Assembly (NCBI GenBank): GCA_015143295.1
Contig: CM026560.1
Location: 9,488,501 to 9,552,500, forward strand
Source of the DNA: Tetracentron sinense
Lineage: Eukaryota; Streptophyta; Magnoliopsida; Trochodendrales; Trochodendraceae
DNA length: 64,000 nt
Direction: 5' to 3'
This document shows positions 1 through 10,621 of the stretch, one piece after another. Position 1 is the stretch's first letter; every line of letters begins with the position of its first letter. The notes under the pieces are model-generated. The model did not search any database. It had not been told where the DNA came from and saw nothing but the letters and a program-made list of their open reading frames with translations. The position numbers were made by a program, and so were the translations under genes.

Positions 1-59
1 GCTTCGGTCCATAGATCGATTGCTTCAATCTACATATATTTCCTTCATTGTTGGGGAGC

Positions 60-905
60 TTGAAACATGGTAGAGGAGACATACACTTCCTTCCGTAAAT
101 CTCCATGAAGGAAAGCATTCTTCATATCTAGTTGATGCAAAGGCCAAGAACAACTCTCTGCCAAAGATAACAGCCCTGTATGGAATTCATCTTTGCAATG
201 AGAGCAAGCGTTTATTTGTAATCAATCCTATGTGTGTGTATCACTTAGCAACCAAACTCTCCTTATATCTTTCAATGGACCCACTTGCAACAATAGTAAC
301 AAAGTCGCGGTTCGGGTTCGGAGAGGGTCTAGTTAGAAAAAAATTGGCAAAATTTGGCGAAGTCAGGAAAATTTCAAGAAAAAGGGAAATAACAAAAAAA
401 ATAATAATTCTAACGAGATAGTAGCATGATAGCAACCATAGTTACCAAGTCGGAGTTAAAGATTATTCATCTAGGAAAACAAATGGACAAAATTGTGAAA
501 ATTTCATTAATAAATCGATAAATAAATAGGCAAGATATGAAAAGATATTAAAAAAGATTACTAATTATAAAAATTATATACACACATTTTATATAATAGA
601 TATTTATTTGGGACTTCTTCAAAAAACCGTGAATAATTTGTATTTAATTTGTGAAATTCTCAAGTTTTTTAAAAAGTCGTGAGTAGTTCAAAAATTAATC
701 ATTTTCCAAAAAATTCATGTATTATTTGAGATTTTTTGAAAAAATCGAAGAACTTTGTTACTATGCTTTGAACCAATTGGCCCTTTTCTTTTAGTAAACT
801 CAACAATTTCCCATATGTCATTCTTGATTAAGGCCCCCATCTCTTCCATCATAGCCCCACGCAATTTAGGGTTGGAGAAAGCTTCCCGGAATCTAGAAGG
901 TAAAG
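60..905 (-). pseudogene. Copia1 reverse transcriptase fragments
   Basis: Two RT blocks are visible on the minus strand. At about 797-870 the stretch EEMGALIKNDIWEIVE matches the N-terminal Copia RT block that normally reads EMxALxxNxTWELV. At about 75-165 the stretch WPLHQLDMKNAFLHGDL is the canonical Copia RT block following the fingers. The YVDD active-site block would lie beyond the left edge. Stops and frameshifts separate the two blocks, and AT-rich DNA lies between them. The family assignment (Ty1/Copia) is firm; the clade is not determined. Confidence 0.8.
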
Positions 906-1387
906 ATACTAAAGAAATGGAGGACAAGAAAACATAACAGGAAGAAGACAGATGCACATGAGACACAATTCGAGATAGGATGCACAGTACATTGACACTT
1001 TCCTTTGCGGAAGACATTAGGAACACTATCATCATGAATAGCAACATATATTAATACGGAGTTGGGATTTCTTGAATCTGAATTGGAGCCTAGTTTTGAG
1101 GAATCCGAATTGATAGATGGACTAATTACAATGGTCCCTTCTCCCTTCTTGTGTCTGGTGTAAACTTGCACTTTCTTTTTATGTGGGACTACATCAGTAG
1201 TAGTAGTAGTATTAGTAATATTAGTAAGACCAAAGTGTTTTCCCATAACAATGCAATGCGGAGGAACACCAAAAACCAGATGTGGAAGAGAAACTAAAGA
1301 GAAATGTTGCCTCTCTTTTAACTCACCTCTCTTTTAACTCACCATGTCCCCCCTAAGGAGAGGTAGGACGGTGAAAGAAGGGTTTAG

Positions 1388-1775
1388 ACTCAAAGAAAGT
1401 GACATCTATCTTCCATGGTAACAAACCATTTTTGTGACGCCGGATCAAAACACTTGTACCTCTTTTGAGTGGATATAGACCTTAAAAGAACACCTTGAAT
1501 GGATTTGGGGTTCAATTTTGTCCTATTTAGACTCAAGACATAGATAAAGCACACACCCAAAGACTCGAGGAGGAACAACGAAGGACTGATCTAGATATAA
1601 ATAATGTTACGTGCAGACTTCAACTTCAGTTCTTGGGATGACATATGATTGATAAAGTAGGCCGCTGTAAGAACTGCTTTAGACCAAAACTTCTCTAGTA
1701 CATTCATTACAGTGAGTAAGCTTCGAGCAACTTCCATAAGGTGTCGGTTTTTTCTCTCGGCGACCCTATTTTGCT
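1388..1775 (-). pseudogene. Copia1 integrase core fragment
   Basis: The minus strand from about 1772 reads RVAERKNRHLMEVARSLL, the integrase segment carrying the third acidic catalytic residue (normally NGVAERKNRHL). A block at 1390-1560 with STQKRYKCFDPASQKWFV matches the region after the integrase core (normally SSTQKGYKCYxPxxxKxFVSxD). A stop lies between the two. It sits upstream, in minus-strand order, of the RT fragments, as expected for Copia pol. Confidence 0.8.
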
Positions 1776-2063
1776 AAGGAATATATGGACATGTACTCTA
1801 ATGTATCATAAAATATTTTTCATGTAATTTTGTAGTTCACCTTCAAAGTATTATGTTGCATTGTCAGATCAGAAGACCTTTATTTACTTCTTAAACTGAG
1901 TTAAGTATCATTTTATGAAATGTTTTGAAAGCACCCTATTTATAAGCATATATATAATTCCCAATAACATAAGTACCATAAGTTTATAACGGCTTACCTC
2001 TTTGAGTGCCACAACATCTTTAGATGGATATTTCTCTAATTTCTGCACAACTTTCTAATTTTC

Positions 2064-2530
2064 TTTAGGGATCCCAACAAGGACTCATTAGTGTCGAGGT
2101 CATTTGCACAATGATAGACGGGATTTCAATACTAGGTTGCTTTGCCAAAAGAAATTATTAACATAAATCAAATGTTCACATGCTAATATTCAATACACAA
2201 ACCGCAGTAAAAAAACCATAAATAAAATTTCATCTGCTATGTGGATGTCATGTAAAAGCTGTTTATCACCTCTTACCTATACTTGCACAATAGCCTCTTT
2301 AGGGATTCCGACAAGGACTCGTTAGTGCCGAGGTCATTTGCACAATGATAGACGGGATTAAGATATTGCTTTGCCAAAAGAAATTATTAACATTAACCAA
2401 ATGTTCACATGCTAATATTTAATATCACTAACCGCATTAAATAAACCATAAATGAAATGTCATATGCTCTGTGGATCTAATGTAAGAGCTGTTTATCACA
2501 CCACTTATCTATACTTGCACAATAACCCTT
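2064..2530. repeat. Tandem duplication, two diverged copies of about 234 bp
   Basis: Copy 1 runs about 2064-2297 and copy 2 about 2298-2530. Both start with tttaggga and share gaggtcatttgcacaatgat, the stretch gccaaaagaaattattaaca and a closing acttgcacaata. Copy 2 overlaps the 3' end of the adjacent hAT relic, so the duplicated unit probably includes transposase sequence. The copies differ at many scattered sites. Confidence 0.85.
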
Positions 2531-2866
2531 ATGAGACTTTGGGGTCGTTGCCCGGATAGCCAACTTTGTCGGACTCATCCTCTTGTGTACACATAACCCA
2601 TCATGGCTTTCTTGTCCCCCATCAACTATTTTTAGGACATTCACCATAGGCTCGAATATCACCACTACTTGACGCACCTGGTCCCAAAATTTGTTACTGC
2701 AGATAATGTCCTCTACCCTTTTCGCCTCAGCGGTGCTGCTATATGAGTAGTCATGCCACCTATCGGATTGAAACATTCTCTTCAGCCTTGTTTTCTGTGC
2801 AACACACTTTGAATGGCTAAAAGTTGGTGGCGAATCAAGTGATCCCTGACCATGATATCTCCCCAA
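2477..2866 (-). pseudogene. hAT-type transposase fragment (DUF659 region)
   Basis: An open stretch of 129 codons. The segments FWDQVRQVVVIFEPMVNVL, KIVDGGQESHDGL and KLAIRATTPKSHKGY followed by DKWCDKQLLH match the DUF659-adjacent part of plant hAT-like transposases, which normally reads FWxxVxxxVxxxEPLVKVLRLVDGD, then an AKxAI block and IIDxRWDxQLH. The usual upstream BED zinc finger and the C-terminal dimerisation domain are not visible. This is a domesticated-looking or dead fragment of about a fifth of a normal transposase; no terminal inverted repeats were identified. Confidence 0.7.
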
Positions 2867-3039
2867 TAATGTGCTCTAATAAGACTCTAGTTTCTTTTCT
2901 TCATTCTATTTTCTTGGCAATCAGACAGACAGTAGTAGATTTCAGTTTCTACAATGCTATTTTACCTCCTTTTGAGCAATAGTTTATTTCTTAACACTAA
3001 AATAAGATCATGCATTGATTAGGGGAAAATATACAAAAG

Positions 3040-3245
3040 AAGTAATTATTCACAGATTGGTGAACCCAAAAAAAGCAATGAAACAATACTTCGAACAGAC
3101 TTGCCAGATAAGAAGTCCCTGAAACTGGGTGGGAACACCCATTGCGTCTCCATATGGGATAGACGAGATGCCTTAACTATCTGGCTAGAGAGGAGTGGAT
3201 CAATAGATGATCAACAGTCACCTCAACCAAACACATAAAGCACCT
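3040..3245 (-). pseudogene. LINE zinc-finger (zf-RVT) fragment
   Basis: The minus strand shows MCLVEVTVDHLLIHSSLAR, then after a frameshift QWVFPPSFRDFL. This pattern is the zf-RVT domain found after reverse transcriptase in plant L1 LINEs (normally ESVxHLLLHCxxAxxLW, then WVxPxSxxxLL). One zinc ligand cysteine has become serine. No RT or RNase H is recognisable next to it. Confidence 0.6.
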
Positions 3246-3282
3246 GTTTGCTATTCTCCAAGCTCTAGTTTTAAAATGATCC

Positions 3283-5060
3283 GTGATGAGGATAATTACA
3301 CTGGAGCAGTATTTTATTACATCTGGTAATTGGGTACACTTGCAGGTATGTATTCAGCTGTTCTTGGCAAGTGCATCTTGTCTACTTTATATCACATGCC
3401 CATTTCAAATAATCATTGTAATGTGTCAGAAAGCTTCAATGAATTCGGCATTTTTGCTTCGGTGCCACCAAATGATACCCCCTCACACCGCCCACATCTA
3501 TCCACCCACACACTTTTCTCCTATGCCTGCAACTTGATAAAAAAAAAATATTTTTCCTTTCCAGGTCAGATTAATCCTTGGTACACCAAAGCTTTTCTGA
3601 AATTGCAGCAATTAATCCAGCACGTCATGCTTTGCACTGTATGGTTAATGCTCTTCATGTCAGCCTTGTAATGTCTAGGAGAGAAAACTTGGTTTGGTAC
3701 TTTGGCTATTGTTGTGCTCAGTTGAATACATATTTTACTTATATGTATTTCCTTCTCTTCAGAGTCTCACGGTTACTTTGATACTTCACATCATGTATCT
3801 TTCTACTTATCACTGCTAATCCTTCTTTTTTTCTTTTTTTTTATTTGTTTTCCCCTTTTGCATGGTTCAAAAAATTGGAAGGCAACTTAGCCATTAAGAG
3901 TATCTTTGAAAAAGGTTTTTTAGGAAATCAGCTGGGTAGTATGGGATCTCTCAGTGCGGTAGTTGGAAGCCAAGTCTCAGTAAAATTGATTGTCCTTAGT
4001 TTTTATTACCTGTTCTGGTTACTCATTTCATGTTGGGTTCTCAACCGTCACATTATTATTTGAAGAAATACTATAGGTGAAGTTGGCTTTACTAATTCTT
4101 AATGATATATACATGTGTTTTAGAAATATGTGCTACGTAGTAGTGTTTTTTTAAAAACATTTTGCCTGAACATGCATATAATATTATCACCATTAGATTT
4201 TTTTTGTACATGCAGGTTATCATAGCAGAGGTCACAGATTTTGCCAAAGATAGCCAACACTGCATCTGCCGAGTACAAGTAGTTATATAAAATTATGTTT
4301 GGATATAGACTTCAGCAGAACCCATCCTTTTCTCTGTAGTATAAATTTTCAGTAAGACATCAACATGAAGCACCGTTAAGCACCCCCTTCAATTTGTTTG
4401 TTTGGTTACAGTCTTGTATTAGTTGGGCTTAGTCTGTTACCTCACCTCTACTAGCTTTAGTAATTGTTGTCTCATTTTAGTATTCAGATACTATTTGAAT
4501 AATTTGCATTGCCACTGTGTTTATAATCATTTTATGGTCTGGGAGCAAGTCTTTTTTGGTGGATAGCTAAAGCAATTACTCTCTACAGGCCAAGAAAGTT
4601 GTGCAGGGGGTGTGTGTTGCACTACCACCTAGAAAATGTATAGTAGGAATAGTAGGAAAAGTATAATATTAGGGTATACCAGCAAATGCATGGATATTAA
4701 GATTAGAACTCTTCCTGCATTCCCACTCCTTTCGACATGGGGGGTTTCTGAAACAGTCTAAAATGGAGTTGTTACAGTTTCATTTACGCTTTGGTTGTTT
4801 CTGTGAGTTATCTTCTTCGGGGAGTCTAGAAATAGGTGGAATCCATACTCCCGTAAGCTTTCATTTATTATGGACTATATGGAGATTTACAAATTATAAT
4901 TGTCCGCTGTTGCGAGTATTAGTTTTCTTCAGTTACACGTACCCTTAGAAAATTGGAGGAAGCACTGAAGAACAGTATCCACATTGCCCATTCCAGCCTC
5001 ATGTCTATTCAGTCTCCACTCCGAGAGAATTTATATTCAGTTGGTTGGCGTTAAGATTAT
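3283..5060 (+). other. Low-copy-looking region with possible remnants of host exons
   Basis: No ORF here exceeds about 113 codons and no TE family was recognised. Short stretches behave like exons: an acceptor-like tgcag at about 4211-4215 followed by an open segment reading VIIAEVTDFAKDSQHCICR, another after ctacag at about 4588 reading AKKVVQGVCVALPPRK, and an open stretch near 3580-3680 reading INPARHALHCMVNALH. None matches a family I can name. Pyrimidine-rich tracts and AT-rich spacers fit introns, but frames do not join obviously. This could be a decayed gene, an unannotated gene with tiny exons, or chance. Confidence 0.25.
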
Positions 5061-5436
5061 ATCATGAAGGTGCATGCATTAGGGATTTAATTGCAATTTA
5101 GAATATGATTTGTTAGTTCTTGTTTGCAAGGTTTAGACTATTTTTTTTATTTATAAATTGTGGTCTTGGTATTCAAGGGTTAGGTTTAGAGGAGTATGTG
5201 AGTGCATATGCAGATTTAGCCCCCTCAAAGAGGCATCACGTAGGTCAGGCCCCCATATAAAGTGGTCATGTGAATAAAAATTAGAGTACTTGTGCCTTGT
5301 TTTTTATTTATAAGGTTCCTAACAGTTGGTATTAGAGTACTACTGGTTTAGGTATCAAGGAACTTATATGAATGCCAAAAGTTGGAGAAGAAACTCTTGA
5401 AAACGATTATTATGGGGAAGTCTCCTAAGTGGTAGA
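5061..5436. other. Intergenic AT-rich DNA, nothing recognised
   Basis: No ORF, repeat or motif that I can support was seen between the exon-like region and the left target-site copy of the next solo LTR. Confidence 0.5.
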
Positions 5437-5441
5437 CTTTA

Positions 5442-7161
5442 TGTTAGACATGTATGCCCACAAAGCCATTTCGGAATTGTATTTATCTATTTTTAAATCA
5501 ATAAATGCATACATTCACACATTGTCTTCTACATTGGGTGATATATCGAAAGTATCTCATTGGATGAGACAACTTTGTCCCTTAGGTAACATTGTAGGAA
5601 AACCATCCAATTAGTTGATAACTGATTGCTAAGGAGATATGGTTTTTCCGGTTCCTTATAGACCTAAAATTGTTATAAGTTAATCAGGATGCATCTGGAC
5701 AATGTATTTCTAATAACTTACACATTGTTAGTTTCATACGATGGAATGATGAATCTCAATCACTGAGAGAAGGGTTTCTTGACTAAGATATGAATATAAG
5801 TAAGAAATACTTATATTGCAACTGGATCACTCAGTGAATACCTTTAGAAATATACTGTTTTTATATTTAGGGTAGTCCATTTGACAGATTGTTCTTAACC
5901 TGAGAGGTCGACATCTTTTCTAGTATTTGCCTATGTATAGCTTTGATGTAGTCAATCGTCAATGTCCAACACACCGGATAAAATACGGGCTCGTTGGGTT
6001 ATGTACGCTGTAGGAAAGATGTTTCCTAGTAACAATGCTTTAAGCAAAAAATTGAGTACTTGGTCTCAAAACCGGAAATAGGAGATCTCTTTAGATCCCA
6101 CACACAAAGACTTTCTTAAAGTATTTAATTTAATGATTTATTAAATTAATTTATTTCTCTAAGAAATCACTATATGGTATAGTGAAGCTCTAAAAGGTGG
6201 AATCACATTAGATGTGAAAAACCAAATGGGTAGGATCCATTGGGGAATATTTTAAAAGAATATTAAAAGTGACCAAAGGGTTAAGAACACATGATGTGTC
6301 CTGTTGGGGTGGGACCCACCTAGGGTGGGACGCCCACTCCATGGAGGTTACTTTATTATTAATCATTAATTAGTTTCTAATTAATTAAAGACCTTATAAG
6401 ATAAGGTTTGTTAGTTAGTTAGTTACTAATTAAAGATTCCTTGTTGGACAGGGATTTTTCTAGTTTCTTGCTAATCAAGGAATCCTAATTGGATTAGGAT
6501 AAGAATATGATTAGTTAGTTACTAAAAGATAAGATTAGTTTCTATTTTTGATTATTCCTAATTAATTATGGAGAAACCAAATAGGAAACTAATTTGAGGA
6601 ATTCTAATTGGATTAGAAAGTGGAAACTTGGGTTGCAAACAACCCAAGGTAGCCTATTTAAAGAGAGGACGTCCAAGGCTTTGGGACATTATTATTTTTC
6701 CAGAAATTTTCAGATTTGGAAATCCCTCTCCTCTCCTCAATCTCACGCCCCTCTCCCTATCCCTGTGGTGTACGGTCTAGCCCCTTTGCCCCATTTTCTT
6801 CTTCTCTTGTGTTCTTAGTTTTTGAAGATCAAGAAGAGGATCAAGAAATGTTCTTTATAATAAAAGATTGGATCTTTTATTCAAGATCGTAGAGCTGGAT
6901 ATTTGGAAGGGCCATTAGCTTCCATTAGAGAAAGCTTTAAAGAAAAAGAAGGTCCGTGTGGATTGCGAAGCAGACTTGACACTTGTGAAGTTTTGTCGGT
7001 ATTGCTTTTATCGTGGATTTGACTTAACAATTTCAAAGTCGCAAAGGTATTGTGATTTTTAATCATTGAATAAAATCAATTAGAATCTTAGTCAGATCTT
7101 GAGATTCGATGTATGCCCCCCAAGAACTGTTTTTCTAAAATTAAAAAGAGGTATACTTTCA
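5442..7161 (+). mobile_element. Solo LTR (1720 bp), same general type as LTR-A, 5-bp TSD CTTTA
   Basis: It starts TGTTAGACATG and ends ACTTTCA. CTTTA flanks it exactly on both sides (5437-5441 and 7162-7166). The termini and the early gacatg-atgccca layout resemble LTR-A, which lies inverted at 54098-12658 and also ends in TTTCA. There is no primer-binding site, polypurine tract or internal coding, so it is a solo LTR left by LTR-LTR recombination. A TATA-like tatttaaag near 6653 may be the LTR promoter. Open stretches inside are not genes. Confidence 0.85.
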
Positions 7162-7166
7162 CTTTA

Positions 7167-7387
7167 TGCATTGGCTCCTTCTAAGTGATGGCCTTTATGC
7201 AATTGGCATTCAATTCTATGGCTATTGCAGGAGAACGAAAAAGAAATTGAAGAGTGATCATCCATGTGAGGGCTGATTAACGAACTATCTTGCTCTCTCG
7301 AACAGCTCGTTAAAAGTTGATAAATAAACAAGCCAGTTCAAGCTTGATTTTTGAGCTCATTTGATTAATGATAAACCACTACTTAGG

Positions 7388-7438
<51 letters not shown>

Positions 7439-7929
7439 ATCTACTAAAATATTTTAATTGTATGCACTTTATTCAACAATTAAAATTACATATATTTATT
7501 ATATAATATAATATTCTAGTAAAGATTAATAATAGACAATGTAGTTTACATGAAAGAATATCCTATATGTGGGTGAGTGTGATTTTTCCTCAGCTTCGCC
7601 TTGTGGTTGTGGTGTTAAACCAAAAGAAAAATACTAGTATATATAAATAGTTACATCTAAATATACAGTTATAACCTTGTACTAAAATTTTTGGTAATGC
7701 CATAATTTTTTTTACCTATACAAGTATATATAAATAGTTATATCCAATGAACCAAGTTGCTCACGAACAAGCTTCAACATCCCACTACAGCTTGATCATC
7801 AATCACCCCTACTCAAATATCTGGAAACCTAGGAAGGATTTCACGAAAATATCTGGAGGTGCATGTTAGCAGTTTTATGTTTTCAGGGGTAAGTTAGCAA
7901 AATTTTTGTGAAATCCTTGCTAGGGTTTC
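7167..7929. other. Spacer upstream of the LINE, with a possible decayed short inverted-repeat element
   Basis: AT-rich DNA. Near 7300-7360 agctcgttaaaagttgataa and caagcttgatttttgagctc resemble the aaacgagctcgagctc-rich ends of common plant short elements, and gttgctcacgaacaagcttc near 7757 may be the opposite end; this is weak. The last 100 bases or so may be LINE 5' UTR. No gene seen. Confidence 0.35.
7392..7434. repeat. (AT)n microsatellite
   Basis: About 43 bp of uninterrupted AT dinucleotides. Confidence 0.98.
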
Positions 7930-9570
7930 ATGGCTGCCGTCTCTTTGGGAGGGAGTTCTCCTTCTAGGCCGCCTGACAAATCCTATGCATCAGTTGTTGG
8001 TGCTTCAAACAGATCAGGTATGGGAGCAACACTTCAAAAAGATTTCAGTTTCGAATCTATAACTGAAGTGAAGTGAAGAAACAATCTTTATATCAAGGTG
8101 AACCAGCTTTGTTCTAGTTCTATACTTCCGAAGAACTAATCATTTCTACTGCTGGTTTTCAGCATGTTTTAATTGCTAACTTCTCTTATGGTCGTTCATC
8201 CATTGAAGCTTTGAAAGATTTCATTAAAGATTCAATACATACTAAACTTGCAATATCAGTAGGGATTCTGGATGAGCTTCAAATGTTAATAAGATTTGAA
8301 TCCGAAGCAGATTTTATTTCAGTCTGGTTAAAAGAGCTTTGCTACATGGAGGGTCAACTTGTGCGTTTTATTAAATGGACGCCGTTATTCCTGGCAGGAG
8401 CAGAACCTACGGTGGTTCGTATATGGATAACATTACGAGGTTTACCTATTAACTTCTTCAATCCGAATGATCTTAAATCTATAGGAAGCATTGTAGGGAA
8501 AGTTTTGAAGGTGGATGGCCCTACTAGAACATTATCAAGACCAAGCTTGGCTCGGTTATGTGTCGAAATCGATGTTAGTAAAGAAAAAATTGATAGATTC
8601 TGGCTGGGGTTAAGCACATCTGGTAGATGGCATCGAATAGAGTATGAAAAAGAACCAATTATCTGTGTAAGATGCAATTGGGCATAAGATGAAGGATTGT
8701 GGAGGTGCAGGAAGAAAATTCAATGTTGGTACAGTGAGAGAGATTCATGAGGAAAAAGAAAGGAGATTCTAAAACCAAACTGGTGGTTAAGGAAACTACT
8801 GCTAAATGGGTGGAGAAGGTATTCGGAAAAATAGATACAAAAGATATGGAGGATCAACTCAATCGGAATACTTCTAATCCAGAAGGTGTAGGAGACATAG
8901 AAATTGTTTCTAATAAGATCTCTGATACTGAAGGTTCAGGCTTGAACGAGAGCAATCCAGATCAGTTTCAGTCGAGTATTCTTTTCAAGGAGTTGGCGTA
9001 TCAGGAAAAAAGTTTGGAAAGAACAAAAGATAAGGAAGATGGGAGTACGTCCAAGGTAGGAGAGAAATCAGATAAAGATTGGAAGGGTTTCGGTGTTTGA
9101 AGAAAGTATAAGGCTAGATGGTCAGGAAAAACAGAGATTAGAAACTAATACTCAAGACTTACGGGTTCAAGAGGAAGGAAATAAGGAGCAGGAATTTCGT
9201 ATGACTCGCCCAAGCTTGAACGAAGGTTCTGAAATTGAAATCCAAAATCATGTTGGAAAGGAGTTATTACAAGAAGAATTATTAGAAAAAGAAAAAGATC
9301 TAAACAGCAACGCAAGCAAAAAAGATATGGGTTCGATAGAGAAGAATAAGTTCGTGAAAGAGAGAGGATATAGTTGAAGATATCTCTGTATGTGAGGAAG
9401 ATTTCGAGGATGAACTCTCGGAAGGCTGGTTGAGAGAGGAAAGAGTTATTGGGCATAATGATACTCAGACATCGGGGAAGGAGTATGTTTTTCAGGAACA
9501 ACAAAGAAATTGCATTATTAAAGATGAAGAACATCATGAGCTTTTGGAAGCTCTTCAGTTGGCTCAACCC
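7930..9570 (+). pseudogene. LINE ORF1, nucleic-acid-binding protein (DUF4283 plus zinc knuckle), frameshifted
   Basis: The ATG at 7930 opens a 48-codon stretch containing RPPDKSYASVV, typical of plant LINE ORF1 N-termini, ended by TGA at 8074. The DUF4283 domain spans about 8160-8640, with IRFESEADFISVWL and VVRIWITLRGLPINFF. It is followed by a zinc knuckle: CVRC lies in one frame and GHKMKDC in the next, so a frameshift near 8682 splits the CCHC motif. The remaining part, to 9570, is an acidic, lysine-rich tail with further breaks at about 9100 and 9375. In intact L1 elements ORF1 coats the element RNA for retrotransposition. Confidence 0.85.
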
Positions 9571-9854
9571 TGAGCTAAATTTAGTTCCAAGAAAGATGCC
9601 AAGATGAAGTTTATGATGGATGATAAAAGCCGATCAAAGATAAGAGGAGCAGAAATAATTCTACTCTGAATAGGGATGAGTTCATTCATAGCTGCCAAAG
9701 TTTTTCTCATAGATTTGTGGGTTCTACTTGTTGAAAAATTCGTCAGATAATTAGATGGGAAACTTGTTAGAAATTAGTGCTTTAGATATAACAGGAAGAA
9801 TGACTAGATCGAAGACTCGAGCAGGTCGTCATACTGATCTCCAAAAGTTTTCTA

Positions 9855-10575
9855 ATGTTTAACTCGATCATTTGGAATATTATTAGGGGTGCGGGCAACT
9901 CAAATTCCCGTAGGAGACTAAAATATGTGATTATAGAGAGAAAGGTCTCTATAGTGGCTTTGTTGGATCCAAAAAAGAATTTGAAGTTTTTAGATATTTG
10001 TACTAAAGAGCTTGGGCTTAAAAATTATACAGTTAACAATGGTGACGATAGTAGAATATGGGTGTTTTGGAGAGATGAGATTTCAGTGGCGTCTATTCAG
10101 AATTCCTCTCAGTGCTTGTCAGTATTGCTATCTGAGCATGGTGGACCCCTGTCAGGTATTCCTTTATTTATGTTATGTGTGGTAAAATTGATAGAAAAGA
10201 TTTATGGGAGGAGTTAAGAATTATTAGCTTAGATACAATCACTCCCTAGATTATAGGAGGTCATTTTAATGTTATCAGGCAAGCAGAAGAGATGAAAGGG
10301 GGGCGGAATCCTGACTTAAATGCTATGGTGCAATCTATGGCTTCTATTACTACTATCACTCACCTGCCTAGAAGTCCCTCAGATCATGCTCCTCTCCTTA
10401 TCTCGGCCTCTGATAGGATGCGTGATAACCCTAAATCAGGTAACCCTCTTATTTCTTTTTTCTTGAAGTTGAAATCTCTTAAAATTGCTTTATCTGCTTG
10501 GAATAAAAACAGGTTTGGGAATATTTTTGCTCATCTTCGTGCTTGTGAAAGCCAAGTGGAGGAATTAGAAAATTA
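9855..10575 (+). pseudogene. LINE ORF2 N-terminus, AP-type endonuclease, internally deleted
   Basis: It opens near 9855 with MFNSIIWNIIRGAGN, the WNxRG start of plant LINE endonucleases, followed by VALLDPKK (normally ALxEPK) and RIWVFWR. After a break the GDFN catalytic block survives as GGHFNVIR at about 10255-10280, with the aspartate changed to histidine. The terminal SDH block reads SPSDHAPLLI near 10375. The protein between these blocks is shorter than the roughly 220-residue domain normally is, so part is deleted. It would nick target DNA to prime reverse transcription; this copy cannot. Confidence 0.85.
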
Positions 10576-10621
10576 GATTCAAACGAACTGGACTGAAAAG
10601 GTTTACAAAGAATTATGTAAC

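Larger units (their letters stand above)
1..1850 (-). mobile_element. Degenerate Ty1/Copia element, internal region, cut by the window edge (Copia1)
   Basis: Minus-strand translation gives Copia pol pieces in the correct order: integrase at the right, then reverse transcriptase running off the left edge. The frame is broken many times and no LTR was found, so this is an old relic that continues outside the window. Stretches between the recognisable pieces (about 160-700 and 905-1390) show only short out-of-frame fragments. Confidence 0.8.

Noticed and set aside
3330-3671. 113-codon ORF as a protein-coding gene
   Set aside because: No domain, overlaps another frame of similar length, and contains splice-like and AT-rich interruptions; kept only as a possible exon region.
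6594-6818. ORF of 74 codons in the 5442-7161 solo LTR
   Set aside because: Lies within LTR sequence; equivalents are not open in LTR-A.
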